Positions 1-11,296 of a stretch of 18,816 nt of DNA are shown piece after piece. Position 1 is the first letter of the stretch, and each line of letters begins with the position of its first letter. The stretch spans positions 1 to 18,816 of the forward strand of contig JAAVTG010000260.1 of the NCBI GenBank assembly GCA_011947345.1, given 5' to 3'. Position numbers and translations under genes: made by a program. The notes beneath the pieces are model-generated. The model did not search any database and had not been told where the DNA came from. It saw nothing but the letters and a program-made list of their open reading frames with translations. Source of the stretch: Phytophthora quininea (taxonomy: Eukaryota > Oomycota > Peronosporomycetes > Peronosporales > Peronosporaceae).

Positions 1-225
1 ACCACATATCCAAGATGTGGGGTGGATGTTACGGGGGTACTCTACCACTCTTTGGTTCTCGATTTTTCCGTCGAGCGTGCGCAGTGAGGTGGGGTTTTCG
101 AACTTGCAATAAATAGCCGCCAGGGTTCAGCGATCGTGTTTGCCTTCTGGAGACGACTGACCTGTGATTGAACGGTGTCGATTCTTGGATCTACACTCTT
201 GAAAGCATCTTTTACATTGAGATCA
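1..225 (+). repeat. possible LTR remnant at window edge
   Basis: A purine-rich stretch (AAGATGTGGGGTGGATG, about 12-28) precedes TGGATGTTAC. It resembles the polypurine tract and LTR start of a Copia-type retroelement. An AATAAA signal lies at 109-114, within an ATAAATA context. No second LTR, target-site duplication or polymerase sequence is in the window, so the boundaries and the identity are guesses. Confidence 0.2.
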
Positions 226-2128
226 ATGTGAAAATAGCAAAACCTTTAGATTTACCATGTGTCCAAGAACCTGCAATCGGCTTTGAACTCCCCGTTGCTT
301 ATCACGATCACTGGAAAGAGCTACGTAGTTTAAATTCACACCACCAACAATACAATCGGCAGAAAAACAAGCGAAATTATCAGTCGTCTCTGATGGCACA
401 AAAGCAACAGCAGCAGGTATGACCTGTCCGCTTACGTCGAGACCTGTGAGGGCAGGCACGCTCCGTTTTATCTGTCATTTTTCATGTGGGTGGGTCAATT
501 TGCAGGACAGGAAGCCAATGCGGCTGATACTTAATAACTGGGCCAATATGTATGAATGCTCGAAAAATCTACCTTTACCGACCAGTTGACACGATACCCG
601 CGATCCAGCATTGTTTGCAGAGAAAGCTTTAAGGTAGCCGGGTTAGAATAGTTGTCATCTTCGTGCTTAGTTGTTGTTGTTTTTTTCTTTAAGAAGTGTA
701 ATGGAGCGATATAACGAAGCTGGTCGTGCGTCCGCGTTGAAGCCATCGATCGATCCATAGCTGCAACAGCTCTAGCTCCAGCGGTAATCGATCCGCCCAC
801 AATGGGGCAGTTCAGACTCGCCGTTTGGGTTAATTATTGAGATGGCGGTTTTCCTACAGACGAACAGCACTGGTCATGAACAAAGTTAATTTTGCTAGCA
901 TACTACGACTTGGGGGAACATGACCAAGTTGTGAACTGATTACTTTCCCATTGTGGGCTGTACTTGGTCGTTTTTCAAATATCCATCAGCACTTGTCATC
1001 GTTTTCTACTTAACGTCTCCACTTTTGCACACTTCTTTCAGAGGTCTGAAAAATAGACTTGTTCCTATGGAGCGCAAAATCTTTTAGAAACTGCGTGCAG
1101 AGCCATCGACATTGGATCGTGGCTCGGCTTGCGTATGTGCTCGGTTCTGCACGAATACGCGGGGTAATTCTTATGGCCGACCGTGAAAACAAATATTGTG
1201 AGAGATTTCGCTAGTCAGGGTTGATTGTGCACATCTTTGCTTACCACAAGAACCGTTCCAGCGTCCAGTCCAGCCAGTCTTGACGGCACTTCATCTTTTA
1301 TGTCCATCATCGCAAGTCTCGAAACAAGCGCAGCAAGGAGAGGGATATCGCAAAAAGAAAGTTATTAAGTGCAACGAATCATGAGCACTGAAGTCGGGCT
1401 AAATTGTATTTTGGGATATTATATTAGGGGTTAGAAAAAAGTCTTCTCAAGTTCGTGTTGTTTCGTTCGTTGCATCTTGGCATCTGGTGTTATGGAAGTT
1501 CAAATAAGTAGCGAATCCGTCCACCGTTCGATAAGGACGCCCGCCGGGTTCCGAATCCGAACAAAGTAGCTCGTAAAACAGTTGTAGGCGAGCTGTCTTT
1601 CCGCTGCACTGGCTAGTTTATAGTCATTACATTTAGCCGCTCTGCATACGTTCGATCTACCACTATTGCTATTTGCGCCTTTATGTGTTCAGGATTTGCG
1701 GTGACTGCTGGTTCTGGCGTGCACCTGCAGTGGCGGCGTGAGGCAGCAGTGCTCTCAATCCATAGTCATATCTTAAATCTCTGGGGACAAGGGAACAAGA
1801 TAATTGAAATACGCGCTCATTACCTTTAACGTGTGTCGTTCTGAAACAAGTACATCATAAACAATAAATGCGTGTCTGTCGCCATGTCAGTCACAAAATA
1901 CGGACTTCTGATTGGATGAAAATTAACTAATGTAAGTATGAACACGAATATAAATAGAAGATTGAGATGTCTCAGATACTGAGACAGTGCTCTAATTTGA
2001 AACATCCTGAAATATTTAAAAACATCTAGATTTTTGAAAGGTATTTAATACATTAACTATTCTACATACCTTGTCGTTTTGGTTCCCACATGCTCGACGA
2101 GCGTTTCCATCTCCAGTGCCAATACCCA

Positions 2129-2169
2129 ACAGCGAGCAACCACCTCCAGGCGCTGGTTGCTCACTCTGT
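2129..2169. repeat. 41-base imperfect palindrome
   Basis: The arms GAGCAACCA (2134-2142) and TGGTTGCTC (2154-2162) are perfect reverse complements around an 11-base centre. The similarity extends outward with mismatches. As a result, both strands read nearly the same peptide here: SEQPPPGAGCSL on plus and SEQPAPGGGCSL on minus. It could be a fold-back element core or a protein-binding site. No flanking terminal repeats were found. Confidence 0.55.
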
Positions 2170-2293
2170 ATAACTTCTTCAGTTGCGCCCGAGAAAGGAC
2201 AAATATCTGTCCAAAACCAGAGGGCTGGGATATCTTCTTTTATCAGTACATTCAAGAAAAGAGTACTAAATTAAAACGGAGGTGGGCGGGCTG

Positions 2294-2316
2294 GCTGCGC
2301 CGCAAAGCGGCGCAGC
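2294..2316. repeat. perfect 10-bp hairpin, GC-rich
   Basis: GCTGCGCCGC (2294-2303) and GCGGCGCAGC (2307-2316) form a perfect stem with an AAA loop. The stem sits in AT-rich surroundings and is followed by ACGCTTGTAA. A similar tail, GCGCTTGTAA, recurs near 2682-2691 after a run of GCGAAGCGA. Subterminal hairpins of this kind occur in some transposons, but no CTRR Helitron end follows. I read it as mobile-element debris without a family. Confidence 0.5.
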
Positions 2317-2677
2317 GAGAACGCTTGTAAGATTAAAGTTTATATTGCCACAGTGCAATGTATACGTGTACTCATGTATTATCAGCTTGTCTGAAACGAC
2401 CTACACTGCTTCGTCATGCAGTTGGTATTGGCCACCTTGTTACTCGCAGTCAGAATTGACGAAAATTTAGATCGGATTGACAAGTGGAAAGATACTTCCT
2501 AACTGGGGTGTATTTGTTTCTACACCGCGTTTCCTCAAAATGTTACTACATCCACTCTATTGCCCTACATATGCCGTAGGTGTTTCATGATCTTGATGGC
2601 TCCATCGACGGAAATGCGTGCATAGTGAAGCCCCACAGCTTTCGTGTACAGCAAGCGTAGACGTGAGCGAAGCGAAA

Positions 2678-2689
2678 ACAAGCGCTTGT
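2678..2689. repeat. 12-base perfect palindrome ACAAGCGCTTGT
   Basis: This exact palindrome lies about 375 bases downstream of the GC-rich hairpin and shares the CGCTTGTAA tail with it. The preceding GAGCGAAGCGAAA also resembles the GCAGCGAGA that follows the hairpin. The two spots may be related ends of one non-autonomous element. A palindrome this short can also occur by chance. Confidence 0.35.
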
Positions 2690-3978
2690 AACGATTGTTC
2701 ATTTGCCGAAATAGGCACTATTTATCCGGGATGCGCCTGAAAACACCTAAACGAATTTGCGCCGCAAATGCAAAAATGAGTTCCTAAACCGTTATAGCAT
2801 GTTAGACCAAAGCCCCGCATGTCCACTTGTCACTGTCAGTGTTAAACTAACTATGTCAAGAACTTGGCAGTCACCAATGTCTTTATGGAGCCGGAACTCG
2901 AACACGCGCGCAACAGCCTGAATGGGCCAAGTATGAACGGCAGTACTGTTCAAATTTACACAATATTGACTAGATGTTAACATTTTTGTTGTTGTTCAGA
3001 CACATTTGCCAATGACATCTTTCGTTTATTTCTCTAGATGCAATGCCGATATTATCTATATACCCTTTCTCTCCCAGTAGTAACATGAAGCCCAGGACGT
3101 GTATCATTCACCAATTTCCATATATACCTGAACCCGTCTTGCCGCAGTTGTAACGGGACTCATTATAACTGGCAGAACAACTGAGTGGAGTTTGGCTTGA
3201 CAAGCTCTGGCGATCCTCGAACGGCAGGCAACCTTTTCCTATATTCTTGATCTCACAGCCTCAACTGGGCGCCCGACGTTGGAGCGGTGCGCTTGTCGCG
3301 TGAAGTAACCGCTCACCACTAGCATTTTAAAAGCATCGAGACGGATCGAAAAATCTCTGACGGGAATATCTGCCTCCAGCAGCTTGATGATGATCTATCT
3401 CCAAAGTCTCTTTGCTGAGGAGGGGACAAGGGGTATAAGCACGATGGGAAACGGGCGTAGTGGCCATAATTCAAGACCGCCAGCGTAGACACCTTGAACA
3501 CAGCGGTGACTGCACGATGGACGCGTCTCGACGAGGTATTTTAGCTTTAGTAAGAGTGTTTTTCATTCAGGAAGTTGGACTCTACACCGAGCAGGAAGCA
3601 AAACTTAGAGGTAACGGCCACTCCTGCAACAATCACTTCACGTATCATTGACGTGTCTAACGACCCGACCAATCTGCCCGAGTCTCCTGTTATGCTGTTC
3701 ACCGTTTCACCATGTGCGGGGTTGCGCGCGACAGAGACGGTAATGTGGCCTACAACATTCTAACTGCAGGTCGCTTCAGTGATCACTCAAACGAAGGGTC
3801 ATAATAGGTTTTATCAAAAGACCCATCGAAATTCACCCATTATTCTATAATGATATTTACATTAGTATAGCCAATCACTGCGTCGAAAGGCGTCTTCTAG
3901 AATATTCTTACGATTGCCCCCGATCTTTGGTCACAGTCAATTTTGACGTTTTAGAAGCAACCACCGCGATCAGCAACA

Positions 3979-5546
3979 ATGGCGGACGAGACTAAGAAGG
4001 AGGCCGTGGATCTGTCGGGAGATGGCGGCGTGCTCAAGGAGACGTACGTGGAAGGCTCGGGCGACTTCCGCCTGCCGGCGACGAGATCCGCGGTACGTGC
4101 TGGGTCTGAACGGCCACTCAAAGGGATTGTTGCAGTCGTCTGACTCACTCGCTATGACACCACAGCCCACTACACTGGCACGCTGCTGGACGGCACCAAG
4201 TTCGACAGCTCGCGCGATCGCAACTCGGAGTTCAAGTTTGTGCTGGGCAAGGGCAACGTCATCAAGGCCTGGGACTTGGCCTTCGCCTCGATGCGCGTCG
4301 GAGAGGTACGGCCGTTTGACATCTGGCTTTTGATGGATGCTGACTATTATTTCTGCTATTGTAGAAAGCTGTGTTGACGTGCAAGGCCGAGTATGCGTAC
4401 GGCGCGAGCGGCAGTCCGCCCAAAATCCCGGCCAACGCCACGCTCAAGTTTGACGTGGAGCTGCTGGGCTTCAGCCCCAAGCCCAAGGAGATGTGGGAGA
4501 TGGACGCCAAGGAGAAGCTTGTCGAGGCCACGAAGCTCAAGGCCAAGGGCACAGAGCAGTTCAAGGCCAAGCAGTTCGAGACGGCGGCTGCCACGTACAA
4601 CCAGGCCGCTTCCTACATGGAGGACATGTACGACGTCGCGGACGACGACAAGAAGAAGATGAAGGAGCTGCAGACGACGTGCTACCTGAACGCGGCCATG
4701 GCGTTCCTCAAGGTGGAGAACTACGCGGAGGCTGTGTCCATCGCCACCAAGGCGCTGAACAACGATCCCACCAACGTCAAGGCGCTGTACCGTCGCGGTG
4801 TCGGCCGCATGAACTTAAACGACCTGGAGCGCGCCAAGGAGGACCTGCTGGCTGCTGGCAAGCAGGACCCGAGCAACCGCGAGGTGCGTCGCGAGTTTGA
4901 GGTGCTCAAGAAGAAGATGAAGGAGGCGCGCCAGAAGGAGAAGGCTGTCTTCGGCGGTCTGTTCGGCAAGGTGTCCATGTACGACGACAAGTCGGCTGTG
5001 GAGGGCGAGCCGGTGCTGGACCCGAACAACCCGAAGGTGTTCTTCGACATCAAGATCGGCGACGAGGACGCCGGCAAGGTCGTGATGCAGCTGTACAAGG
5101 ACGTGTGTCCGAAGACGGCTGAGAACTTCCGCGCGCTGTGCACGGGCGAAAAGGGCAAGTGTTCGACAGGCCAGCCGCTGCACTACAAGGGCAGCTCGTT
5201 CCACCGCGTGATCAAGAGCTTCATGATCCAGGGCGGAGACTTTACGCGCGGCGACGGCACGGGCGGCGAGAGCATCTACGGCGAGAAGTTCCCGGACGAG
5301 AACTTCAAGCTGAAGCACACGGAGCCCGGCCTGCTGTCCATGGCGAACGCCGGCCCCGGCACGAACGGGTCGCAGTTCTTCATCACGACTGTGGCCACGC
5401 CGCATCTGGACGGCAAGCACGTTGTGTTCGGCAAGGTCGTGGAAGGCTTCGAGGTCGTGCAGCGCATCGAGGCGCTGGAGACGGACCAGGGCGACAAGCC
5501 CACTCTGTCCGTGACCATCGCCGACTGCGGCGAGTACAGCGAGTAA
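3979..5546 (+). CDS. dual-family immunophilin: FKBP-TPR-cyclophilin fusion (FCBP type)
   Basis: The protein carries two unrelated peptidyl-prolyl isomerase domains joined by tetratricopeptide repeats. Exons are 3979-4092, 4166-4305 and 4365-5546. One base is missing at the CC of 4075-4076; with it the product is 478 residues. The FKBP domain (about 12-119) shows [27 protein letters not shown] and [18 protein letters not shown]. The TPR block (about 135-275) resembles FKBP51/52: [19 protein letters not shown] and VKALYRRG keep most Hsp90-clamp positions, with Thr at the usual Asn, as I recall for FKBP52. It ends in a basic [11 protein letters not shown] helix. The cyclophilin domain (about 309-478) resembles Cyp40: [15 protein letters not shown] carries the catalytic Arg, Phe and Gln, and [11 protein letters not shown] has His at the Trp that favours tight cyclosporin binding in CypA. 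No targeting signal is visible, so a cytosolic, Hsp90-linked folding factor is likely. Toxoplasma has a known FKBP-TPR-cyclophilin protein of this order. Confidence 0.9.
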
Positions 5547-5729
5547 AGCGTTTTTTCTTCGATGATCGGATACCGTGGGGCAACATGGTCAAGTTGACAC
5601 AAATGTAGCCATTTCTAGTAACCTCATGATTCCATTATGATGATTGGTCGAGACTGGCTGGCCACAATTACGCCAACTATGTACGCCGCTTAGTGCCCAC
5701 CAGTAGATTTCCAACCTTGCAGTGCATCG

Positions 5730-5736
5730 CCATTCC
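5730..5736 (+). promoter_or_regulatory. candidate initiator element of the polymerase I subunit gene
   Basis: CCATTCC fits the YCAYTYY core of the oomycete initiator consensus. It lies 27 bases upstream of the start codon, which suits the short leaders typical of oomycete genes. The motif is short enough to occur by chance. Confidence 0.3.
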
Positions 5737-5762
5737 GCGGCCTGACAGCAGAGACCGTCGCC

Positions 5763-8700
5763 ATGGACTTGGCCACAGACCAGACCGTGCTGCGCCATGA
5801 GGTCGCCGAGGTGGCCTTCGGCTTCTACAGCGACGCCGAGATCCGCGAGCTGAGCGTCAAGCAGCTCACGAGCCGCCTGAGCTTCGACGCGCTCAACAAC
5901 CCTGTCGTGGGCGGCCTCTACGACCCGGCGCTCGGGCCCGTAGACTTTAACATGATCTGTCCTACGTGTCACCAGACACAGAAGGAGTGTCCCGGCCATC
6001 TGGGCCACATCGAGCTGCCTGTGCCCGTGTACAACCCCGTGCTCTTCAACGTGCTGCTCAACCTGCTCAAGCGCAAGTGCTTCACGTGCCACAAGTTCCG
6101 CGTGGCCAGCGCTCGCTCGCGCGTCATCCGCGTCAAGATCCTGCTGCTGGACAACGGCTTCATTGACGAGGCTGCGCAGCTGGGCGAGCTCCTGGAGCAG
6201 CGCAACGGCGTCGAGGACGAGCCGCCACAGCGCACGTTCCAGCGCCAACAGGCCATTCTGGACGAGTACGAGCGTCTCGCGCTCTCCAAGAGCAGCAGCT
6301 CCACACACGGCAAGACGCAGCTGCTGCGTTCACTGCCGCGTCTCGCAGAAGTTGAGCGCGAGAAGCTCGCGGCGGGGTTCCTTAAGAGCATGAAGAACAA
6401 GTGCGAGAACTGCGGAGCCATCTCCCCGGCCATTCGACAGGACGCCAACGCAAAGATTTTCTTAAAGGCACTCAGTGCACGATCGCGCAAGGTGAACAGA
6501 TCGAAGAACCTGACGGTCACGTCGGCCCTTGACACGATCCGTGGCAACGTGTCGGACAATGATGACGAGTCCATGAACGGAGATGACTCCGAATCGGAGA
6601 TCGAGGATGATGGCAAGTACGCCACGACAGAAGACTCGGCCTCCCGCAGTAAATTCCTGCCTCCTCTGGAGGTGCAGTCACAGTTGCAGTTGATGTGGCA
6701 AAACGAGGACGGTCTGATGGAGCTGCTATATGGAGACCGTAACATTTCCAGTGGCCGTGCGCCTGGCCGTAAGCCGGAAGGCTGGCGCAAATTCTTTTGA
6801 ACGTCATTCCTGTGGCGCCATCCCGCTTCCGCCCGCCTGTGTTCATGGCTGGCAAGCAATTCGAGCACGCCCAGAACTCGCACTTGTCCAAGATTATCGG
6901 ACTCAGCGAGAGTATTGTTCAGGGTGACTATTACAAACGACAGGCTCCTACCACCTCGGACGAGGACGGCAGTGATGCGGAGAAGGAAGAACAGATCAAC
7001 CTCTCGCGCAAGCTTGCTTTGTGGACAGATCTGCAGACCAGTGTGAACCTGTTGGTAGATAGCAGCAAAGCCAAACCAGGCACTGACGTCGCCCAGGGCA
7101 TTAAGCAGGTGATCGAGAAGAAGGAAGGTCTTTTCCGCAAGCACATGATGGGTAAGCGTGTTAACTACGCTGCTCGCTCGGTTATTTCGCCTGACCCGTA
7201 CATCAGTACCAGCCAAATCGGTGTGCCGCTCCGATTTGCCAAGACGCTCACGTATCCGCAGCCCGTTACGCCGTGGAATGTGGAGGAAATGCGTCAGCTC
7301 GTTATCAATGGACCAGATGTGCACCCTGGTGCTAACTTCGTAGAGAGCGAGACTGGACGCCTTATTGACTTGAGCAAGCGTACTCCCCACCAGCGTGAGG
7401 CTATTAGCAAGACACTACTCACACGTTCTGCGAGTGCTCAGGGCACGAGCAAAAACCGTGTGAAGCGCGTGTGGCGTCACTTGAAGACTGGTGATGTGGT
7501 TTTGATGAACCGACAACCGACGCTGCACAAGCCCAGTATCATGGCTCACACTACCCGTGTTCTGACGAACCCAAAGATGCAAACTATCCGTATGCACTAC
7601 GCCAACTGTAACACGTTCAACGCCGATTTCGATGGTGATGAAATGAACATGCATTTCCCCAGAATGAGCTGGCGCGCGCGGAGGCATACAACATTGCCTG
7701 TAACGACAACCAGTACATCGTGCCGACGGATGGATCGCCGTTGCGGGGTCTGATCCAGGATCACGTGGATTCTGGTGTCAAGCTTACTCAACGTGACACA
7801 TTCCTGAACAAGGACATGTACATGCAGCTGCTGTACAATGCTTGGGCTTGTATGGAGGATGCCGGCGCCGAGAAGGCTCACATCGAGACGGTGCCTCCGG
7901 CGATCCTGAAGCCTGAGCCGCTTTGGACGGGTAAACAGGTCATCACGTCGGTGCTGAAAATGCTGACAAAGGGTCTTCCGCCGCTGAACCTGGATAGCAA
8001 GGTCAAGATTAAGGGCGATTTGTACGGCACAGCCAATGGCGAGCACATTGTGATATTCCGCGACGGCGAGTTGCTTCAGGGTGTACTTGACAAGAGTCAG
8101 TTTGGTGCAAGCATGTACGGTATGGTTCACGCTTGCTACGAAGTCTACGGCGCACGCATCGCGGCCGACTTCCTTTCCGCGCTGGGTCGTCTTTTTACTT
8201 GCTACCTGCAGTTTGCTGGCCACACTTGCGCTATGGAGGATTTGACTCTTAACAAACCTGCAGAAAAGCGCCGCCGCAAGTTGGTGGAAGACTCGGAGGT
8301 TATGGGCGAGGAGGCGTATGCCGAATTCGCAGGACTGACGGAGCTACTTGAAAAGAAGCGCGCTTCTGAAAATGGTGGCAAGAAGCGCCGCATGAACGAC
8401 GAAGAACGCGGGCAGATTCGTGAACGCATGCGTACGTTGCTGTCTGGACCTGATGCCGACTACAACTCGAAGGCACTTGATGCACACATGATGGGTTGCG
8501 TCCACGGCTCCAATAGTGACATTATCAAGACGTGTCTGCCGTTGGGTCAATCGAAGGCATTCCCGGCAAACAATTTCTCGCTTATGGTGTTGACTGGTGC
8601 CAAGGGTTCTATGGTGAATCACTCGCAAATTTCGTGTGGTCTTGGTCAGCAGGCCCTCGAGGGTCGTCGTGTCCCTATCCTGTGCAGTGGTCGCTCGCTT

Positions 8701-11194
8701 CCCTCGTTTGAGCCATTCGACCCCGCCCCGCGCGCCGGCGGATACGTCACCGATCGTTTCCTGACTGGTCTTCGCCCGCAGGAGTACTACCACCATTGTA
8801 TGGCTGGACGCGAAGGTCTCGTCGATACCGCTGTGAAAACCAGCCGTAGTGGTTACCTACAGCGTTGTTTGATTAAGCACCTGGAAGACCTGCAAGTTGG
8901 CTATGACCACACCGTGCGCAACAGTGACGGCAACGTCATTCAGTTCTTGTACGGTGAGGACGGTATTGACCCGGTGCAGGGTGCTATGCTGTCTGGCAAG
9001 GATGCGCAGTTCAATTTCCAGGCAATGAACCACCGCAGTATTTCGCACAAGTACGGTATTAACGCCAAGTTCTTCGAGAACACTAAGCTGGATATCATGA
9101 AGCCGTTAAAGCTCCACCAAGAGGTCCGCGAGGCTAAGGAGAATGACTACGAGAACCCGTCGTCGCTCCTTAAGCCAGGTGTTAAGATTATGGCACGTCG
9201 TTTGAAACAGGGCGAGTCGAAATGGAAGCGTGGAAACATTGAGCTCGGTTTCCACGCTGCGACAATCGTAGCAGTGGCCGAGGAGGACGCTGATGGCCGT
9301 GATTGCAAGTACGATATTCAGTATCTCGACACTGGTCTGAAGGCGTTTGGCGTTCCTCGTATTACCAACTTTAAGTCGAGCAAGCCTACGAACGCTACCC
9401 GCGCTATGTCAGGTCGTGTTGACATTATCAAAGTGTCCCTCGAGGACCCTGTGATGCAGAACCTCCCTGAACGAGCACGTTGGATTGATTTCGGAGAGAA
9501 TCCAAGACAAGCTCCGTAGCTACAACAAGCGTAACCCGGGTAAATGCCTGGAGCTGCTGAAGAAGCGTAAGAGCAAAAGGTCCAAGAAGAGCAAGCACGC
9601 TGAGGACGGTGAGATTGACCGGGAATTGATGCAGTCGAAGCACGTGGTGAGTCCTGATGCCTTCCAACTGCTTGTGTGGGTTAACTACCTGCGCAGTATG
9701 TGCGCACCCGGCGAAAACGTTGGTATCCTAGCTGCCCAGGGTATCGGTGAGCCTTCTACACAGATGACTCTGAACACATTCCACCTTGCCGGTCACGGTG
9801 CCGCTAACGTGACGCTGGGTATTCCTCGTCTGCGTGAAATTATTATGACGGCCAGTGCCAACATGTCGACTCCAATGATGACCATTCCTCTCCGTGACGA
9901 TGTGGATTCATCAAGAGCCCAGGAAGTCGAGCAGCGCCTCAACCAGGTTGCGCTGTCAGAGCTCATTCACACTACTGATGGTATTCGGGTGAAGGATCAG
10001 TTCCACAGCAGCGAAAACGGTATCCTTTGGGTGCGGGACTACCACATTCGTCTGACGTTCTTCGAGCTGAAGGAAATCAAGCGAGTATTTGGCTTGAGTC
10101 CGGAACAGGTATTTGAGGGTGTGGGGAAGAAGTTCGTGTCCCGCCTTCTTACGCTCATTTCTCGCGAGATGAAGAAGAGCGGTGTCACCGTGGCCGCCGC
10201 AGCAACAACCAACCATTTCCGCAGCACATCGACCGCCGACACTCGCAAAAAGAACGACGACGACGATGATGACGATGAGGAACAGGGCACTCTTCGCTTC
10301 GGTAGCCGTAAGGAAATGCAGGGCTATGGTGAGATGGATGAGGAGGACGAGAATATCCGCAAGGCACAGCTCGACAACGACGACTCGGACATCGACTCCG
10401 ATGATGAAACCTCAGGCAATAACAAGCAAACCGACGACTCAAGTTCGGACGACGAGTCTACGCAGAATGGTGCCGCGAAGAAGTCCAAGAAACAGAAAAG
10501 ACTTTCAATGTTGATGGCATGGAATCTCTGGAGGTTGGTAACAGCGTGCGCAAGAACCCATACTTCGTCTTCTGCGGGCGTAACGAGAAGAAGAACTACG
10601 TGGAACTGCACTTGCGTTTCCCGACGCACTCAAAAACGCTGCTGATGGTGCCGCTCGTGGAGAAGGTTTCCAAGCAGGTTCTGGTGCAGTACTGCCCGGG
10701 TATCTCGCTGCTACCTGATCAACCAACGCCTCGGCGATGATCAGGATGAGAAGCCATGCGTGCAGACTGAAGGTCTTAACTTCCAAGAGATTTGGGGCTT
10801 CGACGACATCCTCGACGTCAACAAACTGGCCACAAATGACATCTACCAAGTCCTGCAGACGTACGGTGTTGAGGCTGCTCGCGCCAGTGTCTCAAAGCAG
10901 ATCAATGATGTGTTCGGTGTCTACGGTATCAGCGTGGATCCGCGTCACTTAAGCTTGCTGGCCGACTACATGACAGCACAGGGCGGGTACATGCCGCTGA
11001 ACCGTATGGGCATGAACTACAAGGGCTCGTCGATTCAGCAGATTACATTCGAGACGTCCATGAAGTTCTTGTCGCAGGCTGCCATGGGTGGCCTCGTGGA
11101 CACGCTGCAAAGTCCATCGGCACGTGTGGTGCTTGGTCAGCCGGCACGCGTGGGCACGGGTAGCTTTACGCTTATGCAACCCGTTGCATTATAA
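5763..11194 (+). CDS. RPA1: DNA-directed RNA polymerase I subunit RPA1 (largest subunit, A190)
   Basis: This is the largest catalytic subunit of RNA polymerase I, which transcribes ribosomal RNA in the nucleolus. No intron is apparent. Five frame breaks interrupt it: T run 6795-6798 (one missing), C run 7657-7660 (one missing), T run 9489-9491 (one extra), A run 10496-10499 (one missing), and near 10705 (two missing or one extra). With these compensated the product is about 1810 residues, against roughly 1660-1720 in yeast and human. The clamp zinc ligands are CPTCH (residue 66), CFTCH (106) and CENCG (214). [16 protein letters not shown] and [13 protein letters not shown] precede the catalytic NADFDGDEM (about residue 620), whose Asp residues bind magnesium. 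The bridge helix and trigger loop follow ([29 protein letters not shown]). An acidic insert (10245-10460) splits the jaw. The protein ends LMQPVAL with no heptad tail, which excludes RNA polymerase II; SRFRPP and the acidic insert fit polymerase I. Confidence 0.95.
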
Positions 11195-11296
11195 GCAAGG
11201 GTATCATTAGAAAGCAAATAGAAGAGCACAGGTACATCATGCAAGTTCATTTCATGTTCATGAGCCTACAATATACATGTTCTTTTGTAAAAGAGC

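Larger units (their letters stand above)
1..3978. other. gene-free stretch, probably repeat-rich intergenic DNA
   Basis: I find no gene I can support in this 4 kb. The open frames on both strands are short (under about 90 codons), do not join through plausible introns, lack domain signatures and lack the G/C-rich third positions of the genes to the right. Base composition is more AT-rich than in the gene block. Contents worth naming are a possible LTR remnant at the left edge (about 1-225), an imperfect palindrome at 2129-2169, a perfect GC-rich hairpin at 2294-2316 and a 12-base palindrome at 2678-2689. These suggest decayed mobile elements, but no transposase or reverse transcriptase remnant is readable. 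The last 150 bases or so should include the promoter of the immunophilin gene; I see no clear core element there. Confidence 0.6.

Noticed and set aside
1541..1565. Possible tRNA internal promoter (GGGTTCCGAATCCGA)
   Set aside because: The box carries an extra base relative to GGTTCRANNCC, and no cloverleaf arms or A box are found at the proper distance.
2294..2330. Helitron 3' end
   Set aside because: The hairpin is suggestive, but no CTRR terminus follows at the expected 10 to 12 bases and no 5' TC end was found.
3575..3763. 62-codon open frame (contains TPATITSRIIDVSND)
   Set aside because: It is short, has no recognisable domain, no G/C third-position bias and no flanking exons. Chance cannot be excluded.
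4815..5420. A 201-codon minus-strand open frame
   Set aside because: It is antisense to the TPR and cyclophilin domains and has the Leu/Val/Arg-rich bias of a shadow frame.
6790..6802. Programmed ribosomal frameshifting in the polymerase I gene
   Set aside because: Breaks of both signs occur at five places in this gene and in four others, with no shared slippery site or downstream structure. Base-run errors explain them better.
5969..7390. A 473-codon minus-strand open frame
   Set aside because: It lies antisense to the conserved polymerase I coding sequence and its composition is that of a G/C-rich third-position shadow. It has no domain signature.
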